From the NCBI GenBank assembly GCA_011033025.1, contig WFMF01000273.1, positions 124,001 to 188,000 on the forward strand: a stretch of 64,000 nucleotides of DNA, read 5' to 3'. The DNA is from Beroe forskalii. Taxonomy: Eukaryota > Ctenophora > Nuda > Beroida > Beroidae. Positions 58,001 to 64,000 of this stretch are shown one piece after another. The first letter of the stretch is position 1; every line of letters begins with the position of its first letter. The position numbers and the translations under genes are program-made. The notes beneath the pieces are model-generated. The model searched no databases and was not told where the DNA came from. It saw only the letters and a program-made list of their open reading frames with translations.

Positions 58001-61000
58001 TTGCAAAATGCGAATAGAGTTCTTGAAGTGGTGAATGAATGGACAGTTCAAGAATAATTTGCGAAAAACATCCATTTTTGAGGAATTTCATGGTAAAATG
58101 GTATATATCATAACAGGTAATACCATGTATTCTCATTTTGAGAGCCTTGCTCAGTTTTTTCATCAGCACAGTTCCTACAGCAGACGGTATTAAAGTACAA
58201 GATTATACACTCGGAGAATTGTTCCCAATACAGTATATACGAGAGTTGGTAACAGGGAAACGGGGTAAAGTATTTCAGAAAAAGCAATTTCTAAGGTCGT
58301 ATGAAAGTATACCATTATACCAGTGACCCCCCACTGACCCCCTACTGACTCCCTGCTGACTCCTTACCGACCCCCTACTGGCCCTCCACAGACCCCTACT
58401 GACTCCCTACTGATTTCTCCACAGACCCCCTACTGACCCCCTACTGACCCCCTACTGATTTCTCCACAGACCCCCTACTGACCCCCTACTGACTCCAAGC
58501 GTAGTCCGACCTCTACAATATCAGGACGTGAGTCAAATGATGCCCCATTGTTAGCTCAGATGGCGTGCGTCATTACCACCCATTCTATTGCTAGAGAGAG
58601 TCAAATCAGCAAAAAGCAATGTTTCCTAACGCTTTATTCCCAGCACTATTGTTGTTACAGGGGAAGGACATAGGACAATGTCAAGCACACAGTTATAGGA
58701 AGGAATTGGCTGAATAGCACAATACAGATTATTCGAGGGTCGAATTAACTGAGGCAATCGGAAGCTCCGTAGCATGAAATCCCTTATTGTTCTCATTGAG
58801 GGTATGAACTATTGACCGTCAGGCGGTCGTTGCGTCAAAGGAACGAATTATTCAAATAACATACTGAATAGTGGAGTTACTCGTTCTCAAGTCCCTTTAG
58901 AATTGAAGTAATACGCTAAAAATAGACAGAAAATGGAGACTTGCAGCAAGTGATTGGGTAAATGACCTTAACAATTGCTAAATTATGACTTCCATAATGC
59001 ATTATGACTCCCATAATGCATTATGACTTTCATATTGCATGATGCCTTCCATAATGAACTATAACTTACATATTGCATCCCCTCAGTAATTGTTGAAAGT
59101 ATTATTTTGTAGATTCATACTCCTGTGGGGCGTGCATATATTTTGCTGATAGTCCTATCACATTGCGACATCACGTGAACGTGATAGAAGGGCGGAGGGT
59201 TGCAGTATTACTAAAGAAGTGCATCACGAAATGGGTGCGCACTGCGCACTTTAAGATCTGCGCACTTAACTAGTACGCGGTTCTATTTGATCAAAACAAT
59301 GATAGAACGCAATCAGTGCGCGTGAGGGATTGAACGAGGGAGTCAGTGTTGTTTAATTGTCTTTGAAACAATGAAAAGAAGTAACTGTCGGCTATGATCT
59401 AATGGATGGCGCAGGGTGTTGAATCAAAGGCAATATTATATCATTTAATTTAAGACTACAACATATGAAACATTCGAAAATTATTGATTCAATACGAGGT
59501 TATGGCTCGAGTGAAATGAAACTTGTTCTTCCAAAAACGTAAGTCACACTGGTGACTAGCCTTTAAGATAGGTAATAATGTAACACCATTTTCATGTCAA
59601 TTTGACATCGTGGTACATCAGGTGCCCTTTCAGAAGCCTATATTTGAACCTAATTTAGACCTTGATTCATTGCAACAGCAGTTAATCTGTTGAATTGATG
59701 GCAGAAAACCAGTGCAAAGTAGCAGTCCACTGACCGCTCCTCGGCCACTCTCCCTGTTCAAAGACAGCGGACCAGAGTGCCAGCCAAGGAACAAGAGCTA
59801 GTTTAACGTGCTACAGACTACAGAGCACCTTTTTGCCCTGTTTTCTTACCAGGTGTTGCATTTTGTATAAACAAGAAAAGAAATCTGGGTCGTGTTGAGA
59901 AACACACTTTGTATGAACCAACATTTGACACAATATCTGCTCGACCTGATATGAACGGAACCTCTCAGCTTCAGTTCCTTGTTTAGGAAAAAGAAATGCG
60001 TCAAGAAAGAACAAAGGGTCATTTGACTTCTACGTGACAGATTCAGCTAAGTCAGTACATCACTTATATAGCTTCTCCTTTTTAGTAAAGATAACGGAAG
60101 TGGAGAAAACTTCAACATTGTGACAATGAGTAACACAAGTGTGTATTGAATTAAAAGCCCTTCAAAGAGCCCCAAAACCTCAATATTGCTCCACCCCGTA
60201 ATCTTTCCTAGAACTTAGAAGGAACTCAAATCTTATTAATGGAAAAATCAAGAAATCAGCCGCATTTCAGCAATCAGCATTTTTCGTTTTCTGTGAGTTA
60301 GAAAGATCTTAGAAAAATCTTAGAGAGAGGTCCTTCAAGCATTATAGTGATACTGGATACACTCCATAACTCCATAACAAAATTTCAATTTCCGGCTGCA
60401 AAAAGAATAAAGAAAAGTTAACCTCCAGTAGATGGGATGACGTCACTCCCAATTGTAGGTTGATGAAATGGTGCTGAAACTCACAAGGTGGTGCTATATA
60501 TTTCCTTCATGATAACTATCATAAGATAAAATAAATATTGAAAAGCATCTCAATCTCATTGAAACTTGAAAAGGATTGCTGATCACGTGCTAAAAGATAG
60601 CATCTTACCATCTCAGCGAAAAGATATAGCATTAGCAAAAGAAGAAAGTGCTAAAATACTTTAGCTGTGAGGTGAGGACAAAAGAAAGTATCAATACAAT
60701 GAGAGGGGTCGAGGGGGCTTTGCTCAACTCAGTCATATACTGAAAACTGTAGGTCAAAGAAATGGCCCCATTTATTTGACCTAATTGTGCAACGAACATC
60801 ATTACCAAAGCTAGGACAAAGGGGCCTACAGGTCAAAGAAATGGCCCCATTTCTTTGACCTAATTGTCCAACGAACATCTTACCAAAGCTAGGACAACAC
60901 GAAGTTTTCTCAATCTACACCATATTGAGCTGACCACTCAGGAGACATTTTGTAATGTACCTGCACACACAAGCTCAGATGAACTGAAGATGGGCGAGAA

Positions 61001-63501
61001 AACATATCATAGTAGTTATTAAATACTATGATGAGTTTCTAATTTCTCTAGAAATATGAGGATCAAATAGTCACTATTTAATCCTCATCTTTCTAGAGAA
61101 AGTAGAAACTCCTCGGTAGACTATGCCTGTGTATCAGCTACCAAGTAACCTGTAACACTTGATCAGTCAAAGGACTTATTCACAGTTTTTATTATTCAAT
61201 CGATCGGATGAAATACTTAACTATTAAGTATTAAACATTCCTTTTTTCAAAAAACATTCTTTCAGATCATCATTATCAATTGACGGAAACGTGCGACATA
61301 TCTAATTTGAAAAAAGGAATTAAAACTTTTTGCCAAGATAAAAATATCCATCATAATTCCATATTATTAAACCAGCATGAGATATTGATATGATCACAGT
61401 GGCATTTAATGACCACTGGACATAGCAGCATAGAAACGACTGTTTTTATGTATAACTCATGTCCACAAAACTATTAATCTGGAAAAAGATTATAATCCGT
61501 CTAGTGTTTTAACTCTTGACTATCGCTAAGTGTGAGTGTTTGCAAAAACTACTCCAGACTATGATATAGCGTCTTAACATGTATGTATGTTTGTATGTAT
61601 GTACATGCTGCATATGATGTGCATTGTGCATGTGGGGCATTCGGCATAACATTAAGCAGAGATTAAGTTTAAAAAGCAGACAATAGCTTCCATTTTATAT
61701 TATATTGTAAGATCTCGACATTTACACAATGGTAAAACTCTTGATTTATATATAACGAGGTAAACGGCTCACGTTAAATACTCCAATAGAATTAGATCTG
61801 CAATAGAAAAGTGGTATATATTGGGTATTTCTTAGTGACACTTTTTCTATTGTATCCAAGTTGAACAACAATGTGAGCTGCTTGTTATGTTGTGACCAAC
61901 ATTATGTTATGTAAGTTACAGAGTTTTAAAAGAAGGAATCATAGGTCACAAACGAAGAACAGGTCTGATGTCATCAACTTCTTACGCAAAACCTTGATAG
62001 TGACACAGAAGTGCGTGTGATTTGCAGGAGGCGTAAATATAATGTGCTGTAAAATCTTAATTAGCGTAACTGCGAACAATGGGAGAATATGTGACAATGG
62101 AAAACGGTGCAGTGGAGATGAATAATAGATGAGGCAATCATTGCCGGAAAGGTTCGAAAGTTTGTTGAGGTCTAAAAGGCATCTATAAAAAAGATATATT
62201 GATAGAATCGCGTTTTTAGTTGTTTCCACACCACACAACTACTTTTAATAACTTATATCGCCAATGTAGAGTGGTAGGAAGTAACAATCACTCAATCCAA
62301 TGTTTTATCTATAAGTCTATAGAGGTGTATGGGTATACTACAAACATAAACAAATTACTGTATTCGATTTTCTAATTCAAGGATTGACATAAGAGGTGGA
62401 AGAGACTAAACTGTGAATCATCAGCGGTTACCCTACAGTTGTAAGGTCTCCCTGCCATCTGCGATGTAGGTGTCCCATCAGCAGGTGACGAGAGAGAACG
62501 GAGAGGTTTCGGCCCACCGTACCTCTCACAGCTTTCAACTGCAAGGCTGGGCCACCCAAGCGTGACGCACGACTCAATACCTCAATACGCAGAGCTTATT
62601 GCTCGAGGCACGAGCAAAAGACTAAAAGATGCCTTACGAGGAATATTGATTTATCTGGGACAAAAATTCTGGGATTTCGAAAATTCTGATATTTTTTCAA
62701 TACTACGCATGTTATTGTATGATGATGATGACGTCGTATTGAAATTTTATGCTTAAATTATGGGATGCAAAAATATTGGGATTTTGGTCGTAAAATCTTC
62801 AAATTCGTTCCATAGAATTTTGTCTCGTACTATGGTAAGATAATTTGCACACACGCATTATCATTGGAGAATTTGAGTCTCGCAAGGCTCTAACTCGCAA
62901 TTTTAAAGACAAAGAAACCACTTTCCATCTCCCCCAACACCACCGAGAAGATAATTGATAATGCAACCAAATCCCAAACTTTATCACCCGATCGTACTAA
63001 AAAAACATGCTCACTCCCTTTCCTCAGAATAGATATATAAAGATGAGCAGCAACACAATTCTTAATATTCATAGCGGGAAACGGTTTTCATTTGGTTAAA
63101 TCTGAGAGGTAAGCGATTTTTACGTCAGTAAAGCAAAAAAAAACAAAAATTCTCGAGAGTCTATTGTGAAGTACCGAGTGGGTTTAATTGTAAATTACGC
63201 TGTAAAATGTAAATGAATATTTAAGTTGAGGAGAAGGGTCACTAGGGGTTCACAAGGGGGTCAGCAGGGGTTCACCAGAGGGTCAGTAAGGGGTAAGTAG
63301 AGGATCATTGATATACTTTCAAACGACATAGAACAAACAACCGAAATGAGTTGCAATTGTGCAAAATGAAACTTCAGACGGAGCAATTAAAGATTCTTTC
63401 AATAAAAATTGAATAAATTTTTACTTACTTTTCCAGCTCTGCAGTTTTCATTTCCAGAGTGATTCGAAGACCCTCCGCTTTTTGGTTGGCCTCAGCGAGA
63501 T
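33945..63501 (-). CDS. Long coiled-coil protein gene, at least 14 exons
   Basis: Minus-strand exons chain with agreeing phases: 63429-63501, 53156-53183, 51908-51988, 46195-46281, 45938-46013, then 45498-45535, 42859-42928, 36935-37057, 36669-36755, 36212-36373, 35576-35689, 34601-34694, 34294-34434 and 33945-34052. One junction (45938 to 45535) does not fit, so a small exon is probably missing. The N-terminal and middle parts are heptad-rich, Glu/Lys-rich coiled coil. A Pro/Thr hinge follows (PSKQTTPIPVTPV), then more coil, and a less coiled C-terminal part with KLIQYLNLSLYELFLFRDGP. No signal peptide or TM, so probably a cytoplasmic, cytoskeletal or ciliary protein. I do not recognise the family. 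The gene continues right of the window, and its 3' end was not found. Confidence 0.7.
34294..34434 (-). CDS. Coiled-coil gene exon, non-coil segment
   Basis: On the minus strand, CCGAAACAG is followed by AC, which joins the preceding G to give Asp; donor GTAAAC. It encodes FEVKKLIQYLNLSLYELFLF, RDGPLISPYDADDAMMKQLS. This hydrophobic stretch differs from the coil around it and may be a small folded module. 2 + 138 + 1 nt fits both neighbours. Confidence 0.7.
34601..34694 (-). CDS. Coiled-coil gene exon
   Basis: On the minus strand, ATCGGCAG is followed by VVTMYDHVKEFKDKLIDILS and EIQNMGVIDET, then donor GTCTGT, leaving one G. Phase 0 to 1. Confidence 0.75.
34761..34919. mobile_element. Foldback MITE upstream of an exon
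   Basis: The left arm has GTCTATAATATATAGACAC then TGATCGGGTCCATATTGG. The right arm is the complement of TCTATAAAATACATAGACAC, TATCGGGTCCATTTTGGG. The centre has GCCCTACGGGC hairpins. It is intronic, about 65 bp from the acceptor of the 34601-34694 exon. Confidence 0.75.
34930..35560. other. Intron, nothing recognised
   Basis: AT-rich sequence between the 34694 and 35576 exons of the coiled-coil gene. No repeat or open exon stands out. Confidence 0.5.
35576..35689 (-). CDS. Coiled-coil gene exon
   Basis: On the minus strand, TTTCGTCGCAG is followed by 38 codons, GYSGMDEEIKNIISIQQRPN and TEVRNTLTPGPDNPVIVQ, then donor GTTTGT. Phase 0 to 0. It is Pro/Asn-rich at the end, so a linker. Confidence 0.75.
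36212..36373 (-). CDS. Coiled-coil gene exon, acidic
   Basis: On the minus strand, TTGTGTTCAG is followed by 54 codons: VEKFRKMVAEMEAESLEQDH, then LSEKLKEKESPQSEELESVH and FESEPGRRT; donor GTAACTG. Phase 0 to 0. Coil in the first half, Ser/Glu-rich in the second. Confidence 0.85.
36669..36755 (-). CDS. Coiled-coil gene exon
   Basis: On the minus strand, AGTTCCCTCAG is followed by 29 codons, NQWMVDKLKNELATAKKGWM and KEKSVLEAQ; donor GTTTGC. Phase 0 to 0. Clear heptads. Confidence 0.8.
36935..37057 (-). CDS. Coiled-coil gene exon
   Basis: On the minus strand, ATCCCCCAG is followed by 41 codons, TTSSVSVDPTEALNKKYAEL, EEEFQKKRAEVEQEIVKNNE and K; donor GTGAAG. Phase 0 to 0. The acceptor is only 13 bp from the ACGCGT array at 37070. 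Confidence 0.85.
37070..37427. repeat. 16-bp GCAACGCGTTAACATA array
   Basis: About 22 copies, most keeping the ACGCGT palindrome (MluI site, and the core of the MCB cell-cycle element known from yeast) and the GTTAAC palindrome. It lies in the intron immediately upstream of the 36935-37057 exon. Confidence 0.95.
37818..37970 (-). CDS. Possible first exon or element ORF, unknown
   Basis: On the minus strand ATG at 37970 opens 51 codons starting MPLRSGAGIKSMSSRGKEVK and continuing PHILSAKDVINPHHTDGIKF, up to a good donor GTGAGTTTG. Directly downstream another frame stays open with coding-like sequence (EFVKLDLGVCVGITRLTED) and a third (MSFKIARLYEALREWSDQHT). This suggests a frameshifted remnant of one intronless protein rather than a spliced exon. 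It lies beside a GGTTAACCG-rich repeat, so a mobile-element gene is possible. Family not recognised. Confidence 0.35.
37990..38820. repeat. ACCGGTTAACCGAAACCG repeat blocks
   Basis: Two blocks (37993-38066 and 38558-38812) carry repeated ACCGGTTAACCG and CCGAAACCGAAA words with GCGTTTT spacers. About 490 bp of unique AT-rich sequence lies between them. GGTTAACC is palindromic. This may be a non-autonomous element with satellite ends. Confidence 0.6.
39078..39215. mobile_element. hAT-like MITE, 138 bp
   Basis: Starts CAGGGGCGTAGCCAG and ends with the complement of CAGGGCCTAGCCAG. CAGGGGCGTAGCC-type termini are frequent among hAT MITEs. No exact 8-bp target duplication seen. Confidence 0.55.
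39424..41017 (+). CDS. PAN - sushi - transmembrane protein, one frameshift
   Basis: Two overlapping plus-strand frames form one product: 39424-40008 and 39995-41017 (+1 frame). Features in order: N-terminal hydrophobic leader (MVMLTAFTLAVSSGIIAVSL is the best signal peptide); three MMKTNGEE repeats at 39727-39798; a PAN/apple module whose Cys pattern C-x3-C-x5-C-x11-C spans the frame change near 39990-40000 (YCKHSKGCEMFTFSFIPQQC); a middle region with CLKCVGFNV, N-glycosylation sites and WNCEF; a sushi/CCP module (NGKVQ, PGEVVTILCDPGYGV, YTCSA); a TM helix (VYIPIIIILAVSLILSL); and a short charged tail ending NDKNDVV. Probably a cell-surface receptor or adhesion protein. It lies inside an intron of the coiled-coil gene on the opposite strand. 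A TTTTACAG acceptor just before 39421 may mark an upstream exon. One base too many separates the frames: pseudogene or sequencing error. Confidence 0.65.
39727..39798 (+). repeat. 24-bp in-frame triplication in the PAN-sushi gene
   Basis: ATGATGAAGACAAATGGTGA followed by GGAA occurs three times without change, encoding MMKTNGEE x3. The perfect identity suggests recent slippage or expansion. Confidence 0.95.
41020..42180. other. Gene-free stretch 3' of the PAN-sushi gene
   Basis: Likely 3' UTR followed by intron of the host gene. CACAAGTGGTATGTTATAAC/AAATGGTATGCTATAATAAC is locally duplicated near 41505-41545. Nothing else recognised. Confidence 0.45.
42190..42520. promoter_or_regulatory. Intronic cluster of CACGTG and CCAAT motifs
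   Basis: CACGTG at 42203 and 42222; inverted CCAAT (ATTGG) at two positions inside a 45-bp duplicated unit (CTGATTGGTGGTTG, GTATGACGACAC) at 42242-42310; direct CCAAT near 42475 and 42508. Such a mix is promoter-like, but no first exon is visible next to it. Confidence 0.35.
42859..42928 (-). CDS. Coiled-coil gene exon, Pro/Thr hinge
   Basis: On the minus strand, ATCCCTTTCAG is followed by A, which completes CG of the previous exon to Arg, then PSKQTTPIPVTPVRKEETVV and PAP; donor GTGAGT. 1 + 69 nt. A flexible linker between coil segments. Confidence 0.8.
42940..45480. other. Large AT-rich intron
   Basis: About 2.5 kb between the 42928 and 45498 exons. It contains four copies of an 18-bp unit (GACAGATTTTCGAGCAT) at about 45268-45337. 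I found no exon, RNA gene or TIR element in the rest. Confidence 0.5.
45498..45535 (-). CDS. Coiled-coil gene exon
   Basis: On the minus strand, ATTATTTCAG is followed by IADLEARLEEAI and CG of an Arg codon; donor GTGAGG. It starts in phase 0 whereas 45938-46013 ends with one spare base, so a missing exon or an indel lies between. Confidence 0.7.
45938..46013 (-). CDS. Coiled-coil gene exon
   Basis: On the minus strand, CTGTTTTTCAG is followed by AADELMATLQDKMTQERQKH and EEALK plus one base; donor GTGAGT. It follows the 46195 exon in phase 0. Confidence 0.8.
46195..46281 (-). CDS. Coiled-coil gene exon
   Basis: On the minus strand, ATAACTTCAG is followed by 29 codons, ENTELKLNLANLEFSMRKNT and SQSVKEDTN; donor GTAAGC. 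Phase 0 to 0, compatible with both 51908-51988 and the start exon at 48175. Confidence 0.8.
46290..48170. other. Intron, nothing recognised
   Basis: AT-rich and free of obvious repeats or exons. As it lies between the alternative first exon and the first shared exon, any internal promoter would be just right of 48225 instead. Confidence 0.45.
48175..48225 (-). CDS. Probable alternative first exon of the coiled-coil gene
   Basis: On the minus strand, ATG at 48225 opens MPFFKPKAAWAPKMSYP and then the donor GTAAGTAA, in phase 0 as required by 46195-46281. The preceding TTTGTACAAG could instead be a weak acceptor, making it an internal exon reading KMPFF. A short isoform lacking the upstream coil exons is the simpler reading. 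Confidence 0.55.
49130..51345 (+). mobile_element. 5'-truncated non-LTR retrotransposon (CR1/L2/jockey-like)
   Basis: The plus-strand frames 49187-49705, 49706-50062, about 50060-50130 and 50129-50422 together read a reverse transcriptase: NYRPISLLGSFSKIYEKLM, LQYGFRAGRSCEHALL, LLIDFSKAFDMVDHDILLHK, KGSILGPLLFIIYINDM and FILYADD. The later fragments (SFVQSHLNFCCLVWGFTNRS, FNEHNTQVFRNSVFLK) match the C-terminal part usual in this group. The usual PQG is PKG here. A TGA at 49703 and at least three frame changes make it inactive. A 3' region of about 600 bp ends in a CAACAACAACAACAAC tail at 51326-51341. No endonuclease domain remains. Confidence 0.85.
49187..50422 (+). pseudogene. Reverse transcriptase pseudogene of the LINE
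   Basis: The polymerase palm motifs are visible (A box with FSKAFDMVDHD, C box with YADD). The stop at 49703-49705 and later frameshifts break the frame. It is inserted in the intron between the 51908 and 46281 (or 48225) exons of the coiled-coil gene, on the opposite strand. Confidence 0.85.
51345..51900. other. Intron between LINE tail and exon
   Basis: One CpG-rich patch (CGTCGCGCGCGAGATAT, near 51358). GATGACGTCATTATC holds a CRE octamer at about 51386. No exon seen. Confidence 0.45.
51908..51988 (-). CDS. Coiled-coil gene exon
   Basis: On the minus strand, TAAACCGTTCAG is followed by 27 codons, KQAENLLSADERQLLKQRTE and LLSVIEK; donor GTAGGA. Phase 0 to 0. Strong heptads. Joins the microexon at 53156. 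Confidence 0.8.
52000..52715. other. Intron, nothing coding recognised
   Basis: Contains a run of about 18 C at 52041-52058. Otherwise AT-rich unique sequence. Confidence 0.45.
52722..52816. mobile_element. 95-bp hAT-like MITE with 8-bp target duplication
   Basis: Starts TTGTCTGACGTCGTC and ends with the imperfect complement of TTGTCAGGCGTTGCC. ATGTTCTG is duplicated at 52714-52721 and 52817-52824. It shares the TTGTC...CATTATTTCA start with the element at 21920-22023, so both belong to one family. Confidence 0.85.
52940..53050. other. Low-complexity G/C block beside the duplication edge
   Basis: A run of about 13 G faces CCCCCC through CTCCG, followed by CCCCCTGGACACC. It lies immediately left of the start of duplication copy B at 53065. 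Confidence 0.6.
53156..53183 (-). CDS. Coiled-coil gene microexon (copy B)
   Basis: On the minus strand, ATTTTCAG is followed by 28 nt: one base completing Lys, then NKVIIEKLR, donor GTAAGATT. Phase fits 63429-63501 before it and 51908-51988 after it. Three third-position differences from copy A, all synonymous. Confidence 0.75.
53417..53806 (+). CDS. Short Arg-rich ORF in duplication (copy B), function unknown
   Basis: A 129-codon frame whose last 60 residues match the ORF at 7152-7412 (RCQPQQWCMLRKRARRARE and on). The N-terminal half differs because flanking indels shift the frame between copies. The shared core is nearly unchanged at DNA level. See the copy A entry for possible meanings. 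Confidence 0.3.
   Translation: MSKGDVQKNILIEKGLQDFLASLSYSAYFSRNRFFHVQGVKFLHICVQCRFRFNFKHLCLKITVPARCKWQLRCQPQQWCMLRKRARRARELKVTLDIEARILTGTKVLARYIQRYRKMNKIMKLNAAK
54447..57748. repeat. 3.3-kb array of the 12-bp unit GATCGGGCCACT
   Basis: About 270 copies. Common variants: GGTCGGGCCACT, GATCAGGCCACT, GATCGGGCCATT and GATCGGGCCAAT. Higher-order structure: the junction word GACCAGCACTGATC recurs at about 54698, 55043, 55400, 55697, 56063 and 56373 (297-366 bp apart), and GATCGCCGATCGGG at about 56908, 57309 and 57643. The variant order between these marks also repeats. Each unit is four codons, so frames of 60-570 codons stay open on both strands (WPDQ, GPIS, ARSV; GPLI, RATD); none is a gene. 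Confidence 0.97.
57750..58320. other. Copy B, non-coding; includes 185 bp absent from copy A
   Basis: Aligns with 8255-8625, except 58135-58320, which copy A lacks. The extra piece ends with GGTCGTATGAAAGTATACC, seen in inverted form at 63303-63325 and 14860-14885. Confidence 0.6.
58325..58500. repeat. 11-bp TGACCCCCTAC repeat, longer form
   Basis: About 15 copies of TGACCCCCTAC, TGACTCCCTAC and CACAGACCCCCTAC variants. The copy A tract at 8628-8682 is about one third as long. Confidence 0.9.
58500..63230. other. Copy B, non-coding body
   Basis: Aligns with 8680-14815 apart from listed indels. Specific to B: ATAATGCATTATGACT-type triplication at about 58990-59055, and about 250 bp at 62290-62550. 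Both copies share the 61032-61110 palindrome and the GTATGTAT microsatellite. No exon or RNA gene seen. Confidence 0.55.
63235..63320. repeat. Inverted AGGGGTTCAC repeat (copy B)
   Basis: Variants of TCACTAGGGG, TCACAAGGGGG, TCAGCAGGGG and TCAGTAAGGGG form the complement of the 58325-58500 tract, 4.8 kb away. Confidence 0.7.
63429..63501 (-). CDS. Coiled-coil gene exon (copy B), first in window
   Basis: On the minus strand, CACTCCTAG is followed by 73 nt encoding LAEANQKAEGLRITLEMKTA and ELE, ending AA before donor GTAAGT. The two leading bases show an upstream exon in phase 1, beyond the window; in copy A that exon is 15495-15580. Confidence 0.75.
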
Positions 63502-63743
63502 CTAGGAGTGGAATTTGATAGTATGTGGTTACATGTCGAAGTGGTGACCGTATACCACAGTTTTAACACGGTCACTAAAACAACCTTGAGAGGTATAATA
63601 ATGAGGTAAACAATCCTTTCTGACTTTGAGAGCCGTGCACGTAGCGCCCGAACAGCGATAGGCCGTGGGACGGCTCTAAAATCTCTAGATACCTTGAAGT
63701 GAGGTATAGTCCAATGTTCCAATGATAAAACAACATAATGAGA

Positions 63744-63882
63744 GGTTTTGTAACTAGCAAAAATTGCAAACCGCGATATTATGCACCGAGCGCGAAGCGC
63801 GAGGGCATAATAACACATTAAGACCGAGGCCGAAGGCCGAGGTTTTAATGGAAGGTTTGCAGTTTTTGCGAGTTACAAAACC
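63744..63882. mobile_element. Foldback element at the edge of copy B
   Basis: GGTTTTGTAACTAGCAAAAA and the complement of GGTTTTGTAACTCGCAAAAA are its ends. Inside are GCGCGAAGCGCGA and CGAGGCCGAAGGCCGAGG hairpins. It begins 7 bp after the last base alignable with copy A. Confidence 0.8.
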
Positions 63883-64000
63883 GAATTATGCAACGACAAT
63901 ACATGTAGGTAAATTTTTCGTAATTATGTATAATTCAAGCACGAATATTAGAATATGTAGTGTTATTGGCTTGTCTAGTACTGTATTTGAGCTATTGTAA

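Larger units (their letters stand above)
53065..63737. repeat. Segmental duplication, copy B
   Basis: Aligns in direct orientation with 6640-15448. It is longer mainly because of the 12-bp array at 54447-57748. It carries the microexon 53156-53183 and the exon 63429-63501, and is joined in phase to the downstream exon at 51988, so it is the copy used by the intact gene. Its right edge coincides with a foldback element at 63744. Confidence 0.9.

Noticed and set aside
1-64000. Bacterial or viral contamination, or an endogenous virus
   Set aside because: Genes throughout have GT-AG introns with phase agreement; the only polymerase is of the non-LTR type, and no capsid, protease or envelope-like frames were seen.

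Overview
The window is nuclear DNA of an intron-rich, repeat-rich invertebrate animal. The evidence is multi-exon genes with GT-AG introns and matching codon phases, a degenerate non-LTR retrotransposon, many foldback and TIR elements, and animal-type extracellular modules (PAN, sushi, YHYH). I cannot name the species or phylum from sequence alone. No prokaryotic gene organisation is present.

Layout, left to right. (1) 0.1-2.8 kb, plus strand: the 3' half of a single-pass membrane-protein gene (transmembrane exon plus a long tyrosine- and proline-rich tail), with a tandem duplication of one tail exon. (2) 2.9-6.6 kb: minisatellites and two TIR elements. (3) 6.64-15.45 kb: copy A of a segmental duplication. 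It carries two minus-strand exons of a coiled-coil gene (28 and 73 nt), and a third coiled-coil exon lies just beyond its edge. (4) 15.5-20.8 kb: mostly empty, then a 27-bp minisatellite. (5) 20.8-22.8 kb, minus: the last four exons of a YHYH-domain gene, with a CRE-bearing minisatellite and several MITEs in and next to it. (6) 23.4-26.5 kb: AGCCTCC satellite and hairpin repeats. (7) 26.5-27.85 kb: a 13-bp minisatellite abutting an intronless gene for a small secreted cysteine-rich protein (minus). (8) 28.2-31.5 kb: a LINE ORF1 remnant split by a 1.9-kb TIR element with an 8-bp target-site duplication. (9) 32.87-33.31 kb: a homopolymer-rich block that looks like bad sequence. (10) 33.9-63.5 kb, minus: a long coiled-coil gene of at least 14 exons with a probable internal start exon at 48.2 kb. 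Inside its introns lie a PAN-sushi-transmembrane gene on the plus strand (39.4-41.0 kb, one frameshift), a 5'-truncated LINE (49.1-51.3 kb), and duplication copy B (53.07-63.74 kb), which contains a 3.3-kb array of a 12-bp unit.

How the parts relate. The duplication is the main organising event. Both copies hold the same 73-nt and 28-nt coiled-coil exons in the same order and phase. Copy B runs into the downstream exons of the gene; copy A ends in repeats with no visible continuation. Comparing the copies gives empty sites for three elements present only in A (9529-9796, 10754-11928, 15102-15319) and shows that the 12-bp array expanded only in B. The most unusual signals are TIR elements whose interiors are themselves satellite arrays (10754-11928 and 28878-30799), and a short, arginine-rich ORF that is almost unchanged between the two duplicate copies.

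Limits: exon calls rest on splice consensus, phase agreement and reading by eye. Divergence and copy numbers are estimates, and no database search was possible.
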